From positions 14,694,001 through 14,758,000 of the forward strand of contig CP053154.1 of the NCBI GenBank assembly GCA_014607495.2: 64,000 bases of DNA. Direction: 5' to 3'. The position numbers and the translations under genes are program-made. The notes under the pieces were generated by a model. The model did not search any database, was not told the origin of the DNA, and saw only the letters and a list, made by a program, of their open reading frames with translations. The DNA comes from Carposina sasakii (taxonomy: Eukaryota > Arthropoda > Insecta > Lepidoptera > Carposinidae). Below are positions 44,591 through 56,167 of the stretch, one piece after another. How positions within the stretch are numbered: the first letter of the stretch is position 1; the number at the start of each line of letters is the position of its first letter.

Positions 44591-45322
44591 ACTACATTAA
44601 TCTAAAATTATAGTGTATGCTTTCCAGAAATCATTATTAATACAAAGCTACTTCTGAAATTAAAATTAAAAATAGTGGGTTAAAGTGGGTGGGCAAATTT
44701 ATTATGAAAGTGTGAAATAAATTAAAAACGTTCGACTACTTAGATAATTTACAGAAATAACCATATTTTTTAAACTAAATATTTAGTATTATGGCTAGCA
44801 AAGAAAAGTTCTTTTCCGTGCATACTTAAGTGTGACGTCACAACTAAGTTGCCGTTTGTATGAAGCGTTTTGGGTAAGTCTAAAACATAATTCAATTTTG
44901 TTATATCGTTGGACAATTATGAAATCATGAAAACTTCATAGTATCACTACATTGTACTCGTACGAAACTCTTCTATACTACTACAAAACTGCGAAATAAT
45001 TAAAATAGTGCAAAATAAATGTACATTTCAAACATTCTTCAGTGGTTCTCAAAGGCACAAACGTGGTCCCACATCGTTGGCACCGCAAAGACGTCACTCG
45101 GCGTGATATGTCTTTGTTTGGACCCACGACGCGGGCCTGCGGCGAGGCGGTGCCAAGATGTTAAGAGATATGTAGGTACCATTGTCGGACACTTACACAG
45201 GCTTTGGAATTGTAAAATAAAATGGGTGATATGTATTCACTCAAACTTATTAGAAATAAATGGAATTGTATATTTATCTATCTAAATAAATAAAGACATT
45301 TTAATGGAATTGTACTAAATAT
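44591..45322. other. Non-coding intron with one unexplained open segment
   Basis: A perfect TGACGTCA (CRE) lies at 44833-44840. At 45040-45190 a GC-rich open stretch reads WSHIVGTAKTSLGVICLCLD in one frame. I do not recognise it; it may be a scrap of a mobile-element protein. Confidence 0.4.
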
Positions 45323-45538
45323 CTCAACGAATACTATAAATGCGAAAGTAGGTTTGTTTATTTGTTCCCACTGCACGCTAAGACTACTTAACCGGTTTAA
45401 ATTTTGTTTACAGCAGGTAATCTAAGGCCTGGGAAAGCATTATTATTTTATCCTAGAGAAATAGTTTTGTCACTGAAAATTTTCAGTGGCAGTTGTTTTT
45501 CTACACTCCACCTAGACGAAGTCACGGGCGTCCGTAAG
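45323..45538 (+). mobile_element. Helitron-like element, old copy
   Basis: Starts near TCAACGAATACTATAAATGC and ends GACGAAGTCACGGGCGTCC; the terminal CTAG is mutated. Confidence 0.5.
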
Positions 45539-45618
45539 TTATGAATGAATCTATATTCGCCTTCTGCCTAATCTTTTACAGGGTTCTGTCTGTGCAAGCT
45601 ATACGAATTTACAATATA

Positions 45619-45878
45619 CAGGGTGTAACAAAAAGGGTATGTTAAGCGAAAAGCTATGTAAATAGCCCACTGTAGAGAACCTATCCACAAAATTTGAGAC
45701 CCGAAATCACATGTTTATTTTTCCCGATAGTATGGAGAATTTTTAAATATCTTAGCAATTTTCATACAATCTTGAAAAATAAAAATTTGATTTCGAGTCT
45801 CAAATTTTGGAAATAGGTTCTCTATAGTGGGCTATTTACATAGCTTTTCGCTTAACATACCCTTTCTGTTACACCCTG
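45619..45878 (+). mobile_element. TA-flanked palindromic MITE, full-length (260 bp)
   Basis: CAGGGTGTAACAAAAAGGGT at the left, GTTACACCCTG at the right, TA on both sides. The best-preserved copy, with near-identical ~65-base terminal inverted repeats. Confidence 0.88.
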
Positions 45879-46404
45879 TATAGTACGTAATTATACTTTA
45901 AAGCAACTATCACTTCATAAACTAATTTAACTAAACTGTAGTTAAAGTGGTTAAATTAGAATGTATGTAACTTTATCTGTAAATAAACCTATTAACCTGT
46001 TAATTCTGTAGTCCATTTCACAATCAAGTTTCTACAATTTTTTATAATACTACATAGTATATGAAACAGTACTAAAGGCATCAATTTCAGAGGACTTCGT
46101 AATTGAATCCTGCTATAAATTCATCAACGTCATAGTTGAATAAAAAAGTAGTTTATTTTCACATTACCTACATAAACCAAGCAACGTATATGGTCCGATA
46201 GTAGTGAAGGTCATTGGAAGAGGCATATGTCCAACAGTGGACTTCTTAGTGCTGAAATGATGATGATTAGGTCAAACTAATCGTATTACATTTTTACCAC
46301 CTCAATAAAATTCTAATTCATCGGACTATGACAGTGAAGGAATAGAAGACCTGGATTTGCATACACACACTTGTACACTATAAATCTCTTGCGCAGTTGG
46401 CTGA
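45879..46404. other. Non-coding intron with a LINE end scrap
   Basis: 46,203-46,262 (AAGAGGCATATGTCCAACAG, GTGGACTTC, then ATGATGATG) is the 3' end of an RTE-like LINE with its GAT tail. The rest is unrecognised. Confidence 0.5.
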
Positions 46405-46595
46405 TCCTACTAATATTAGGTATAAACGCGAAAGTTTGTAAGTATGGATGGATGGGTGGATGGATGGATGGATGGATTGATTGTATGGAGTTAGCTGACA
46501 TCCTGGATTAACTTAAAGCTTCTTTTTGTCCCGGATAATTTCGATATTTTGTTTTTTCTGAAGTCCATGCGAACGAAGTCGCGGGCATCCAGTAG
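46405..46595 (+). mobile_element. Helitron-like element with GATG microsatellite
   Basis: Starts A|TCCTACTAATATTAGG, has (GATG)n at 46444-46478, and ends GAAGTCGCGGGCATCCAGTAG|T. Confidence 0.6.
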
Positions 46596-46965
46596 TACTA
46601 TATACGTTGAAACTTGCCACCGTGACCGATATACGGTAGGAGAGATATTATTGAACATACTCGTATTAGCCAGATTGTACTATGATGATACACTAGAAGC
46701 ATGCTTTACGACTGCGCTGTCCGAGTTTTACGAAGCACTTCCAAAATTAAATGAATGAATTAGCGAGAGGCGAAGCAATCAAAGTTACAGCCTTTTCCAA
46801 GCTTGGAACTTTCTCGATTTCATCTTGTATTTTCGACAGTTATTCAACTAAACCAACTGTGAATTTTTCATATCGCGTCTGTCTATCATTAACGTGGATA
46901 TTGGATATCCTTTGTGATACTGCAGTTATGCCTACTTTAAGGGGAATACAGCCACGTGTTACATA

Positions 46966-47345
46966 GATAGACAGATAGATAGGTAACATTCTTTATTTTA
47001 CCTTCTACAAATTCTTATACAGTGTGTAACAGAAAGGGTATGTTAAGCTAAAAGCTATGTAAATAGCCCGTCATAGAGACCCTATTTCCAAAATTTGAGA
47101 CTCGAGATCACATATTTATTTTTCAAGATTGTATGAACATTTCTGAGATATTTTGGAATTCTCCATACTATTTAAAAAATTAACATGTGATTTCGAGTCT
47201 GAAATTTTGTGGGTAGGTTCTTTTTAGTGGGCTATTTATATAGCTCTTCGCTTAACATACCCCTTTTGTTACATCCTGTACAAGGCATTCTCTGCCTGCT
47301 AACCCGGGTACTTAAGAACGTCATATATGGGTAGCACGAACAATT
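46966..47345 (-). mobile_element. LINE 3' end interrupted by a MITE
   Basis: The left piece (46966-47018: ATAGATAGACAGATAGATAG tail and ATTCTTTATTTTACCTTCTA) and the right piece (47280-47325: AAGGCATTCTCTGCCTGCTA) together correspond to the intact end at 44463-44590. Confidence 0.65.
47020..47278 (+). mobile_element. TA-flanked palindromic MITE, full-length (259 bp), nested
   Basis: CAGTGTGTAACAGAAAGGGT at the left, TTGTTACATCCTG at the right, TA on both sides. It sits inside the LINE 3' end above, so it inserted later. Confidence 0.85.
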
Positions 47346-47364
47346 ACATAGGTAACTAACATTT

Positions 47365-47480
47365 ATTTAGAATAGAATAGAATAGAATTTCTTTATTTGC
47401 CATTGTATTGTACATTACAGGTGGTGGATTATATAAGTACAGAATCTCCTATACAGCCATAAACATACAGCATGCAAGAA
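47365..47480 (-). mobile_element. LINE 3' end with AATAG tail
   Basis: (TAGAA)n at 47368-47387, then TTCTTTATTTGCCATTGTAT and TTGTACATTACAGGTGG, as in inverted retrotransposon 3' ends. Confidence 0.5.
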
Positions 47481-47623
47481 AAAGCTTTACCTACTTTAAA
47501 ATAACTACATTGGTATATTTACAAAATTGCAATCACAATTGATTTTATATGAATCCTTATATTATGTGCACAAATCCGGATTATAAATAAAGAAATAAAT
47601 AAATGAAAACGAAATATTTACTA

Positions 47624-47861
47624 ATAGTGGACGCCCGCGACTTCGTCCGCGTGGACTGCAGAAAAAATAGAAATAAGAAAATTATACTGTATAAAAATAT
47701 TTTTCCGGGATAAAAAGTAGCCTATGTGTTAATCCAGGGTGTCAGCTAACTCCATACCAAAATCCAATTCACTCCAGCCGTTTTAACGTGAAAGAGTAAA
47801 AAACATCCATCCATCCATCGATCCATACTTAAAGACTTTCGCGTTTATAATATGAGTAGGA
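47624..47861 (-). mobile_element. Helitron-like element
   Basis: Minus strand: A|TCCTACTCATATTATAAACG at 47861, a GATG microsatellite, TTTTGGTATGGAGTTAGC, then CGGACGAAGTCGCGGGCGTC and CTAT|T (usually CTAG). Confidence 0.65.
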
Positions 47862-48399
47862 TTATTGCATTGAAAATATATTTGAATATACCTCTTGGCA
47901 CGAGTAATTTCTACGTATACTCAACGAAAAAAAAACTTTTTTAGACTTAAGCTCTCTTATTCTTTATTGTACACTGTAAAGTCCTTCTTTGTGTTTTTGT
48001 TTGTGTTTGCATGGAGAAGGTATAAAAGAGGAGGTGGGACTATGAAACGAGTCGTGTGGCAATCGTGAGGCCATAACGTCATGATAGGGGCGGAGCTTCA
48101 GGGCCAGTGTGTGTAAAGCAGTAGCTGTAACCACACGCTTATGCAAGTAGTTTGACTAGTCACTACAAGTTGGTTTCTATGTAAATGGGCAGGGTTACAG
48201 TGTTAAGATGCTCCCCTCGTTCCATACTTCACCCCCGCTCAGCGGCACACTATTTTTGTATGAAAATACAAAAAAGGAGCTGCGGCTCCTCTTTTATTTC
48301 TTCTCCATGTTTCCACGTGTTTTTAAACACGTGTGTACATTATTAAGTAAGTACCTCATTTTCTTTAAAACGTAAATACGAGTTAAATCTAATGTTGAT

Positions 48400-48575
48400 G
48401 ATGATCTCCGACCGTATTTCGGCCAAGGCGACCAATCTCTACGAAGAAATAAAAATACACTCGAAAAACATAAATACTCTTTGTGCTCGGGTAATTACTA
48501 TTTTTTTTTTTTTATGTATTAGAAAACTATCCATAGAGATTAGCCGCCTTGACTGAATTGGTCGGAGTCATTGCT
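48400..48575. repeat. Repeat family I, short inverted copy
   Basis: TCTCCGACCGTATTTCGGCC at 48404-48425 recurs at 56937. AGAGATTAGCCGCCTTGACT to TTGGTCGGAG at 48536-48570 is its rough inverse. Confidence 0.5.
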
Positions 48576-49849
48576 TTTATTATTTTTTACTATAAAAAAA
48601 CCAATAAAACGGTATTGTCGACTTGTTTTTCTTAGCAATACAATGCACTAGATTTTTTGAATCATTTGACTTAAAAGAGCCGAGGATGGACATAATTTAA
48701 TATAAAATATCAGATAGAACACAACACAGCATTCTTGCCCCGTTTGGCTTGCCGCCGGGAGGGTGCGCCAAGCTATCTCCCTGAGTTACTGTGCTGACAC
48801 GGAGCATATTTAATGAGAAGATGGCTTAAAAACATTTTTTTATTATATACTAATGGCCCGTGGCGCCCACTTGGTCTGCATAAACTTGAGATTCTCATTT
48901 TCCCGCGGTCATTTTCAGAAAATCTTCACTTAGTGTCAATTCACTTTTTATTACCAAAACGCTAGATTCTACCTAATTTGTATCCGAAAAATGGCGGTAG
49001 GCTCACTTTTTGCCTCGTAAGACCTAATTGGCTCAATTTCAGGAAAACTATTTTTAGTGTCTATGCCCTAATTAGTGCTTGAGAAGCGGCGGGTGGATGG
49101 AGTAGACTCCTAGAGATGAGATATTGGTGATAAAAAGTGGGTGTGTAATTGATAAATAATAAACTGCCTGCTTTTAACAGCTCTATTTTGAACTGCTCCA
49201 TGGCGGGAACTCTCGCCAACACCTCTGAGTAATGACACTCAACTCATTTATATCGATCTACCGTAAAATGTTCTCTTTGCTTTGTTTAACTATGTTATTT
49301 TATTACTTGGCTTATATAATTAGTTATTTAGCTTAATTATCTTGATGCCAGTTACAAGAGTCGTTATTAGATTATTCCTGATAACCGAAAAAAGTCTCGG
49401 GATAGGTTATTCGGAACTTATTAGCAACTGAAACTTAATATTTTTATTGACAAATACCGTACCAACGAGTATGACTATCTAGTGGGCGATTTTTCAGAAA
49501 TACACTATGTTGGTGTTATTACAAAACCGTGTCTAAAATTAGACACTGTTCGAAAATAACATTTGACGGCATAATATAAGCATTGCTTAAATTAATTTAA
49601 GATAACTAAAATATTTAGCGTCATTTTTCTTCCGAGAATCATCCAACAATTTTAAAGCCGCACTTACTAAGTTCTCGATTGTTAAATTCCGGAAAAGCAT
49701 ATCAAATTCTTTATTCACTTCAACTTGCACTGAAATTGTCACTTTACAACTGGGAGTAAAGTTATCCCGACTTCACCCCACATTTATTATAGTTAATTGT
49801 ATCATAAATGAAATTGTATTAGGCGTTACAATTCGGAAGTTCAAACATT
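48576..49849. other. Repeat-poor intron block
   Basis: 48,730-49,230 is GC-richer and unshared within the window. No reading frame of interest. Confidence 0.4.
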
Positions 49850-50190
49850 CACTATGGGTGTGCCCACCACCGGGCCCTACACCCTCCACTGACCCTGGGA
49901 TCTGATAACTCATAATTGCGACAACAGGCACTTGCACTAACTACAATCGCCATGAAAAACCAGACCCGAGCACCTAGCATGCAAGACGATACATTGCACT
50001 ATTCCGAAATCAAAAACTAGATAAATAATCTACATATGTTTCGCCAACAACCATGGCATCCTCAGGATTATAGAAATTAGTAAATTAGTAAACCACTAAT
50101 TATTATGTATATATATATCTACAATTCTGTGTAAAAGATAAAGAATTCAATTCTGTGTAAGTAATGTGTTGGGTTTTAGAGGTTCATATC
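49850..50190 (-). repeat. Repeat family G copy, internally inverted
   Basis: 49,855-50,105 is the inverse of 34,022-34,274. 50,145-50,188 (AATTCTGTGTAAGTAATGTG, GGTTTTAGAGGTTCATAT) is in the opposite, plus orientation, so the copy is rearranged. Confidence 0.6.
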
Positions 50191-50780
50191 TGGTGTGCTT
50201 TCCACTGTTTCTATCTAAGGTTGTTAATGTATCTATCTGTGTATTGTTATCTTCCTAAAAAAACCTATTCTATAATACCATAGTTATATTATGCTCGGCA
50301 GTGATTATTTCAAAATTGCGTCTGATCGCAAGTTACAAAATGTGGGGTTGATTTAATTAATATAGTACCCTCTTACCTGTTTCCTTACCTTCAGATCAAA
50401 GAACGAGCTTCACTTTGTTGTGCTCACTCTGCATGTGATGTCTAATGTATTAATAAGACTAAATTAATAGCTTAACTTGGGTAATTTACTCTGTTTAATA
50501 AGGAGCACAATTGAATTACATAACCGAAATAATAATAAGTATCTCTAAATATCTGTTATTAAGTGCAAACATAGTGTGGTTAGTATAGCGATAACAGATT
50601 TTAATTTTCTTTAGCCTAACTTAAATGTAAGTAATTAGCTGTCAGATACCTAATTTTTCCAAGGGGAAATTTTTCATGTTACTTAATCGTATGCCTGTTA
50701 TAAAATATAGTTTTCCTTGGGAATCAAAAACCACGTTACAAACATAATACGATCTGTATTTTGTAATATTTGATTATCTT
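50191..50780. other. Non-coding intron, nothing recognised
   Basis: No shared repeats or credible reading frames. Confidence 0.4.
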
Positions 50781-51036
50781 CTATGCTGCTCTGAGGGTGA
50801 AAAAAAAGTATAATACTACAGCTGCTTCTCTTCCCGGGCATACTGTACAAGTCAGTAGAGGGATAAGAGTCTTGGTGTTTTGTAGGCGATGGGCTGACCA
50901 CCTGTCACTACTAACCGAACTTGTACATCTTAACTATATCCTCAAAATTGGTCAGAAATGGCACCATGTGGTTCTATCGGCTATTGGTGCTCTGCCTACC
51001 CCGTAAGGGATAAAGGCGTGATTATATGTATGTATC
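50781..51036 (+). mobile_element. SINE-A, near full-length
   Basis: All blocks present. ATCTT occurs just before the head and after the tail as a possible short target duplication. Confidence 0.8.
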
Positions 51037-51225
51037 TTAGGAGATTTACGATGCTAACGAGAGTAATTTATCTCAAGATCTTCTCAGAATAGAAAATAAT
51101 CTAGGAATTAATTAATTAATCAGACAGAGCTGAAATCCAATGTGTGGCTTCGCTAGGAATAAGTTTATTAAAAACTTATTGTAATATACAAATTAAGTGG
51201 TGACAACACATACCGGAAATCACAT

Positions 51226-51475
51226 TGCGGTCACCAACACGCCTGCCCAGCGTGGTGACTGTGGGCACCCCCCAATGACAGTAGTCCGCTGTAGCTGTAC
51301 ATTGATATAGATACTTGAGTAATGCAGTGGAAATCAGAGCATTCTATGCCAGGTATTCTAGTCCTATAGGGTGTGCTGGATGCAGGCCGCTAGCAACTGG
51401 TGGCAATGGTGTGGGGGAGGCCTATGTTTAACAACGGACTTCCTTTGGTTACATTACAATATAATGATGAGAGTC
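51226..51475 (+). mobile_element. SINE-B fragment and RTE-like LINE end
   Basis: 51,226-51,296 is the GGTCACCAACACGCCTGCCC part of SINE-B. 51,362-51,475 reads RPLATGGNGVGEAYV, stop, QRTSFGYI in one frame, the usual C terminus of an RTE-like LINE protein, followed by ATAATGATGAGAG. Confidence 0.6.
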
Positions 51476-51506
51476 CCGCTAATGAGGATTCCATAACTTC
51501 ATAAAG

Positions 51507-51740
51507 ACTGCCGATTGGTCTAGTAGGTAGTGATCCTGCCTGCGACGCCATAAGTCCTGGGTTCGAATCCCGGTAGGTGCAAACATTGATATGATGAATA
51601 CCCATGTTTGTTTCCGAGTCATGGATGTTTCTATACTTATCTATGTATTTATATACCGTTGCTTAGTACCCACGACACAAGACCTTAGGGATCTTAATGT
51701 GGGACTAGGTTAATGTGTTGTGTAATGTGTGAATATTTAT
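51507..51740 (+). mobile_element. tRNA-derived SINE-D
   Basis: Full head and body with the GTGTGAATATTTATAATG tail. Confidence 0.8.
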
Positions 51741-52545
51741 AATGTTTACACGTGTGTTGTATATGTTTTTGTTTTCGAAATTGCACACATTGTATTAAAG
51801 ACAAACTTTGACAAACTTTGTTGGTACATTATCTTTGTTAATAAATAATTCTGTATTTATTTTCATTCGTATACAATAAATAATAAGAAACATGTAGAAC
51901 GTTTACAAAAAACAATTTTCACGAATGTCAGACATGGCTGCGATCATGGAGGACATGCAAAAAAGAGCTGAGATGCAATGCGTAATATGGCGTTGCGGGT
52001 GTAATACGTAAATGCAGGTTTTGCAGTAGCAGCAGGTTTTCAGTCACAAATACCCAATCTAGCAACCGGCAATGAATCCATCTGATCGTTTTCGAGTCAT
52101 TCTAAATAGCTATTACAATCTTAGCGCCACGCTGTAACATTTGATTCCGAGTCTTAAATCTGGATAGGTTCAATGAAGTGGGCTACTTTCACAGCATTAA
52201 CTATATCTAGACACGCGGTAGCGTATCAAACCAAGTTCCAGCAAGCAAAACTGGCGAGCACTACCGTGTTTTACACGAATCATTTGGAGCCACTTTTGAT
52301 ACCCTCATAATTCAAAAACTATTTCATATAAACGTATCAAATTTGGCCTATATCTTAAGACAAGCGAGCTTCATATGTATTATATTTCATAAACACTTCT
52401 TAAACGGTTGTTTAGATATTAACGTCCAAAAATCGACAATTTTATCACTGACTGACATATAGATCAAAACTCTAGCCCAGTTCCAGATGACCTATTAAGT
52501 TCAAATTTGGCATGTAGATAGGTAATTAGGTGAATCTTCTTCTTC
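51741..52545. other. Non-coding intron
   Basis: 52,060-52,200 has faint matches to repeat family H (CAATCTAGCAACCGG) and to the MITE right end (GATTCCGAGTCTTAAATCTG). The rest is unrecognised. Confidence 0.4.
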
Positions 52546-52784
52546 ATCTTCATCAGCCTAATGCAGTCTACTGCTGGACGTAGGCCTCCCCCAGTCATAG
52601 GGGGGTTTTGCCCATAGTCACCACGCTGGACAGGCGGGTTGGTGACCGCAGTGTCATTTTCGCACTATGTTGTCAACACGGGAGGCGCTGCTGCCCACCT
52701 CCCGGAAACGCTTAATCGCCTCTTACGATACCCACGGGAAGACATGGGGCGGTGATAATTCTACTCTGCCGACACAACACGGCA
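52546..52784 (-). mobile_element. SINE-B, near full-length
   Basis: All blocks present, with a GAAGATGAAG-type tail on the minus strand; diverged at the 5' end (GCCGTGTTGTGTCGGCAGAG). Confidence 0.78.
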
Positions 52785-53733
52785 ATTAGATGAATACAAA
52801 GGAAAAAATTCGAAACTGGTATATTTTTATCATTTTATTATAATTAAGAACACCCCATACAAAATTAACTACTACTTGTCAAACTAGATGGAGCTACTGG
52901 AGTAGTTACTAATAATTTATGCACAAAAAGTAATGATACCAAGTTCCAATGACGTGAGATCTAAATCGGTGCCAAGTTCAATGGTCAGTCCTGTAATTTA
53001 TTTGTAACAATATAAAAAAAAAACTATTCTTATAATCTATTGTAGCCTAAGGTCTGATATGGCTAGTTTTTATATACGAATTATGTTATAGCCTTTGCTA
53101 GGTCCAAACCTGTTACCTGTCGGCTATTATTTAATTAGTACGAAAATTTGGCTTGCTGGTAGAAACTACTCTTCCATGACTATTTTATAGTAGGTAGAAC
53201 TTAATAAAAATTTGTATATCCTGTTTATATAACTTTTCAGTTACTCTCTGTACCTATAGCATAGGTAAGTAAAGTTGATTTTGGGGCCTTAAACTATTAA
53301 ACCCACTTACTTCGTTCTGGTAATACGAGTAACTCCACATTTAGTCAACAATCAACATGGATCATCGCATCTCCTCTATCTTCCTTCTGCATGGCATCTC
53401 CGCATGCATTAATAAATGCCTCAACGTTTCGTTTCCAGCATTCATGTGATACCGCCGTCGAGACAATGACAGACGAAACGTATAGCGCACGAGACTGTCG
53501 CGTCTGAAACGGAACGTACACTCTAAAACCCATGTTGGCGTATTTTCTTGATTTCATGACCCTTCAATAAAATAAACTCTTATATTTATTTTCTCTTGAT
53601 CACTTGCGGATATTCTATCTATCTATCTCTCTGACATCCTATGGATTTAATAAGTATGTTATTATTTTTATTACAAGTACATTTAAGTAATTATTCTTTT
53701 TATCTTTTAAGTCTTATTCAAGTAAAATGTTAA
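52785..53733. other. Mostly unrecognised intron
   Basis: 53,345-53,570 is more balanced in composition and has a 70-codon minus-strand frame without recognisable domains. Nothing else noted. Confidence 0.4.
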
Positions 53734-53936
53734 AAAATTATTAATAAAGAAATGGAAAAAATTCGTCACCCGGGTGGGAATCGAACCCACGACCTCTGCA
53801 TTCCGCGTGTCAGTACTCTAACCACTAAGCCACCGGGTCAATTACTCGGATGACGAATTTTACCATCTCTTTTCTAAATTACATATTGGCAACGTTATTT
53901 TTCATCCCGATAGCTATACACTAGCCAAATCTTATA
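53734..53936 (-). mobile_element. tRNA-derived SINE-C with partial body
   Basis: Head at about 53764-53840 (CGGGTGGGAATCGAACCCAC inverted B box), then the body up to TATACACTAGCCAAATCT. Confidence 0.75.
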
Positions 53937-54936
53937 TTAAAGTAAACAATATAATTCAAGTAAAACTGTATCTAAATATATTGCATCTTTGTGGAGAAAA
54001 TAAGATAATAATAGTACGAACTCTACTTTTCTAAGGATAACAGACAATGAAATTGACTGTGTGGTAGGATTACTTATTATTTAACAGGTTTAATTTTGAG
54101 ATCCATAATTTATTTATTCAGTTAACAATAAACATTGTGTTTGAAATCACATGAAAATAGGTGAATCACATGAAAAACTTTAAACAATCACAAACCAATG
54201 CGCAAATCAATTCTATAATCAAAAAACAATGCAGATTGTTGATCGACTTTAGTTGTTATGCAGACAACATTAAAATCATATCTCCTGGACAATAAAAGTG
54301 ACCGAGCTTGGTTAACTTAGGTAATCGAGTGTACCTTGCGGTATTTAGAAACACGAGTGAATCGCTTAAAGTTCCGGGAAAGATGCTGTAATTGTGCGGC
54401 TCTAAATGTATGTATGTCACAGGGAAGCCATGGCATTTCCTTACGAGAATATTTCTGGTATCTTCCTAGGAAATTCTTGACTATACCTTACTTGGTTATA
54501 AGCTTAGACTATGTCTATTTTTCTCCTTATGTAAACTTTTATATTAGGTGGTAACGACGGTTAAGAGCGTTATATTTGTTAAAGAGATCTATTGAGGAAT
54601 TGGAATATCCATTACATAAAGGCAATGCATTCGGATTTGGTTTAGGGCAGTGAAAGTTCACAATATTATCTTGCTCCCAACTACTTGGAGTCGTTTGTCA
54701 GTTGGCTATGAACCTTCCACCTCTACTTCATCATTTCCTATCCTTTCCATGAGTCCCTCCATACATATATTGTCAAAGTCGGACGTACAAATTGGCAAAA
54801 TAGGTGATGAATTTGCCTACTGCGCCATCGAATCTATTAAAATCCCGGTAGATGATAATGATGTTCAGTGTGGTATATGTAGGTATTTACGAGTATAACC
54901 GTGCCATGTCACAAAAACTTAGGGATGCTTTTTTTA
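53937..54936. other. Non-coding intron, nothing recognised
   Basis: A plus-strand frame at 54650-54898 (82 codons) has no recognisable content. Confidence 0.4.
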
Positions 54937-55165
54937 ACACACTACACAACACATCAACCTAGTTCCATATTAAGATCCATAAGGTCTTGTGTCGTGGGTA
55001 ACTAAGCAACGGTATATAAATACATAGATAAGTATAGAAACATCCATGATTCGGAAACAAACATCGATATTCATCATATCAATGTTTGCACCTACCGGGA
55101 TTCAAACCTAGGACCTATGGCGTCGCAGGCAAGGTCACTACCTACTAGACCAATCGGCCGTCTTA
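54937..55165 (-). mobile_element. tRNA-derived SINE-D, next to exon 2
   Basis: Complete minus-strand copy ending at the head ACGGCCGATTGGTCTAGTAG, 98 bases before the exon 2 acceptor. Confidence 0.8.
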
Positions 55166-55263
55166 GTGTAGGTATGTTGTGTGAATATGTGTGAATGTTT
55201 ATATGAATATTATTATCCAAACAGCATTTAAAGTATTGACCACCATTTTCCCTTTCTTTTCAG

Positions 55264-55441
55264 GCTCAACTACAAGTTTTTCGGCCTCTCCCCTTGGTGG
55301 TGGCACGCCACTTCGGTGGTGCTCCACGCAGCGTGCTGCGTTTTGGTGGCGCGGGTCGGGGTTTCGGTGGCGCGGCTGCAACGACCCTTTGCTGCGCTGG
55401 CTGCACTGCTGTTTGCTGTGCATCCTATACATACTGAGGCG
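55264..55441 (+). CDS. TMTC: TMTC-family O-mannosyltransferase, second coding exon
   Basis: This exon of 178 bases follows a good acceptor (pyrimidine-rich TTTTCCCTTTCTTTTCAG). Its first G completes codon 99 (CG|G, Arg), and it then encodes residues 100-158. It starts LNYKFFGLSPWWWH, continues through a hydrophobic helix (about 115-133) and a second one (about 140-150), and ends at HPIHTEA, the strongly conserved end of the first TMTC luminal/membrane block. The donor is GCG|GTGAGT, phase 0, so the next exon should begin with the Val that usually follows HTEA. GC content is much higher than in the flanks. The other two frames are open over much of the exon but make no sense; the chosen frame is fixed by the splice phase and by family motifs on both sides of the junction. 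Repeats lie about 100 bases to the left and 120 bases to the right. Confidence 0.93.
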
Positions 55442-55560
55442 GTGAGTGTACTTATTATCATAAGTTTTTTTTGTAGGTAATGTGATGTGTGTAAACGGAC
55501 GCTATTTCACCAGCCGTGATTCAGCAGTATTTTTTGTCTCCTATATACATACTGAGTGTG

Positions 55561-55806
55561 ATTTTCTGACTATGTTGTCAGTACGGAAGGCGCTGCTGCC
55601 CACCTCCCGGAAACCCTTAATCGCCTCGTACGATACCCTCGGGCAGGCAGGGGTGGTACAAACTCTACTCTGCCGGCACCATCAACCCGCCTGCCCAACC
55701 TGGCGACTATGGGCACTACCCCCTGTGGCAGAAGCCTTGTGGCGTGCCCTGGGGGAGGCCTACGTCCAGCAGTGGACTGCAATAGGCTGAAAAAAGAAGA
55801 AGAAGA
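55561..55806. mobile_element. SINE-B inverted chimera, next to exon 2
   Basis: 55,561-55,680 is the 5' half on the minus strand (ending CTCTGCCGGCACC). 55,681-55,806 is the 3' half on the plus strand (ACCCGCCTGCCC to GTCCAGCAGTGGACTGCAAT, then a GAAGAAGAAG tail). It lies about 120 bases after the exon 2 donor. Confidence 0.75.
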
Positions 55807-56167
55807 AAACATACTGAGTACATTGTTGTAAATTATTATTTATTTCTTGTTATAATTGCAAGTTTGAATGGAAATTTGAATTGCTTGGAGTAGATAGCTA
55901 TCGACAATATCAACAACAAAAAGGCAAAGATACAATATTTTCAGAATATTATAATGTCAAATTCATAGAACATCAATGTAAGTAATTGAGCATTCTGTAA
56001 AATAAAATGATATGAAATTCTCATATGTACCCCAGTCTCCATTTTCCTACCTACACTACGATCGTTGTAAACAATATAAATACTCCAAATATTTCTCCAA
56101 GCGCGCTCTAAAGTCATCCAAGTCGCATATGAATAATTCAGAGCATTTTGTTTATAATCTAACTAGC

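Larger units (their letters stand above)
8798..55263 (+). other. TMTC: Intron 1 of the TMTC gene (46,466 bases)
   Basis: It is bounded by GTAAGT at 8798 and CAG at 55261-55263. The flanking exon halves make one continuous reading frame with family-typical sequence across the join. The intron is filled by the mobile elements listed separately; no nested protein gene with convincing content was recognised on either strand. Confidence 0.85.

Noticed and set aside
44833..44840. Perfect CRE (TGACGTCA) as a regulatory site
   Set aside because: A single 8-base match is expected by chance about once in a window of this size; not enough to call alone.
48269..48296. GC hairpin followed by T-run resembling a bacterial terminator
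   Set aside because: The context is an insect intron; rho-independent termination does not apply, and the structure is short and isolated.
55191..55461. Other open frames over exon 2 on both strands
   Set aside because: They are shadows of the GC-rich TMTC exon; only the frame set by the exon 1 junction gives family motifs.
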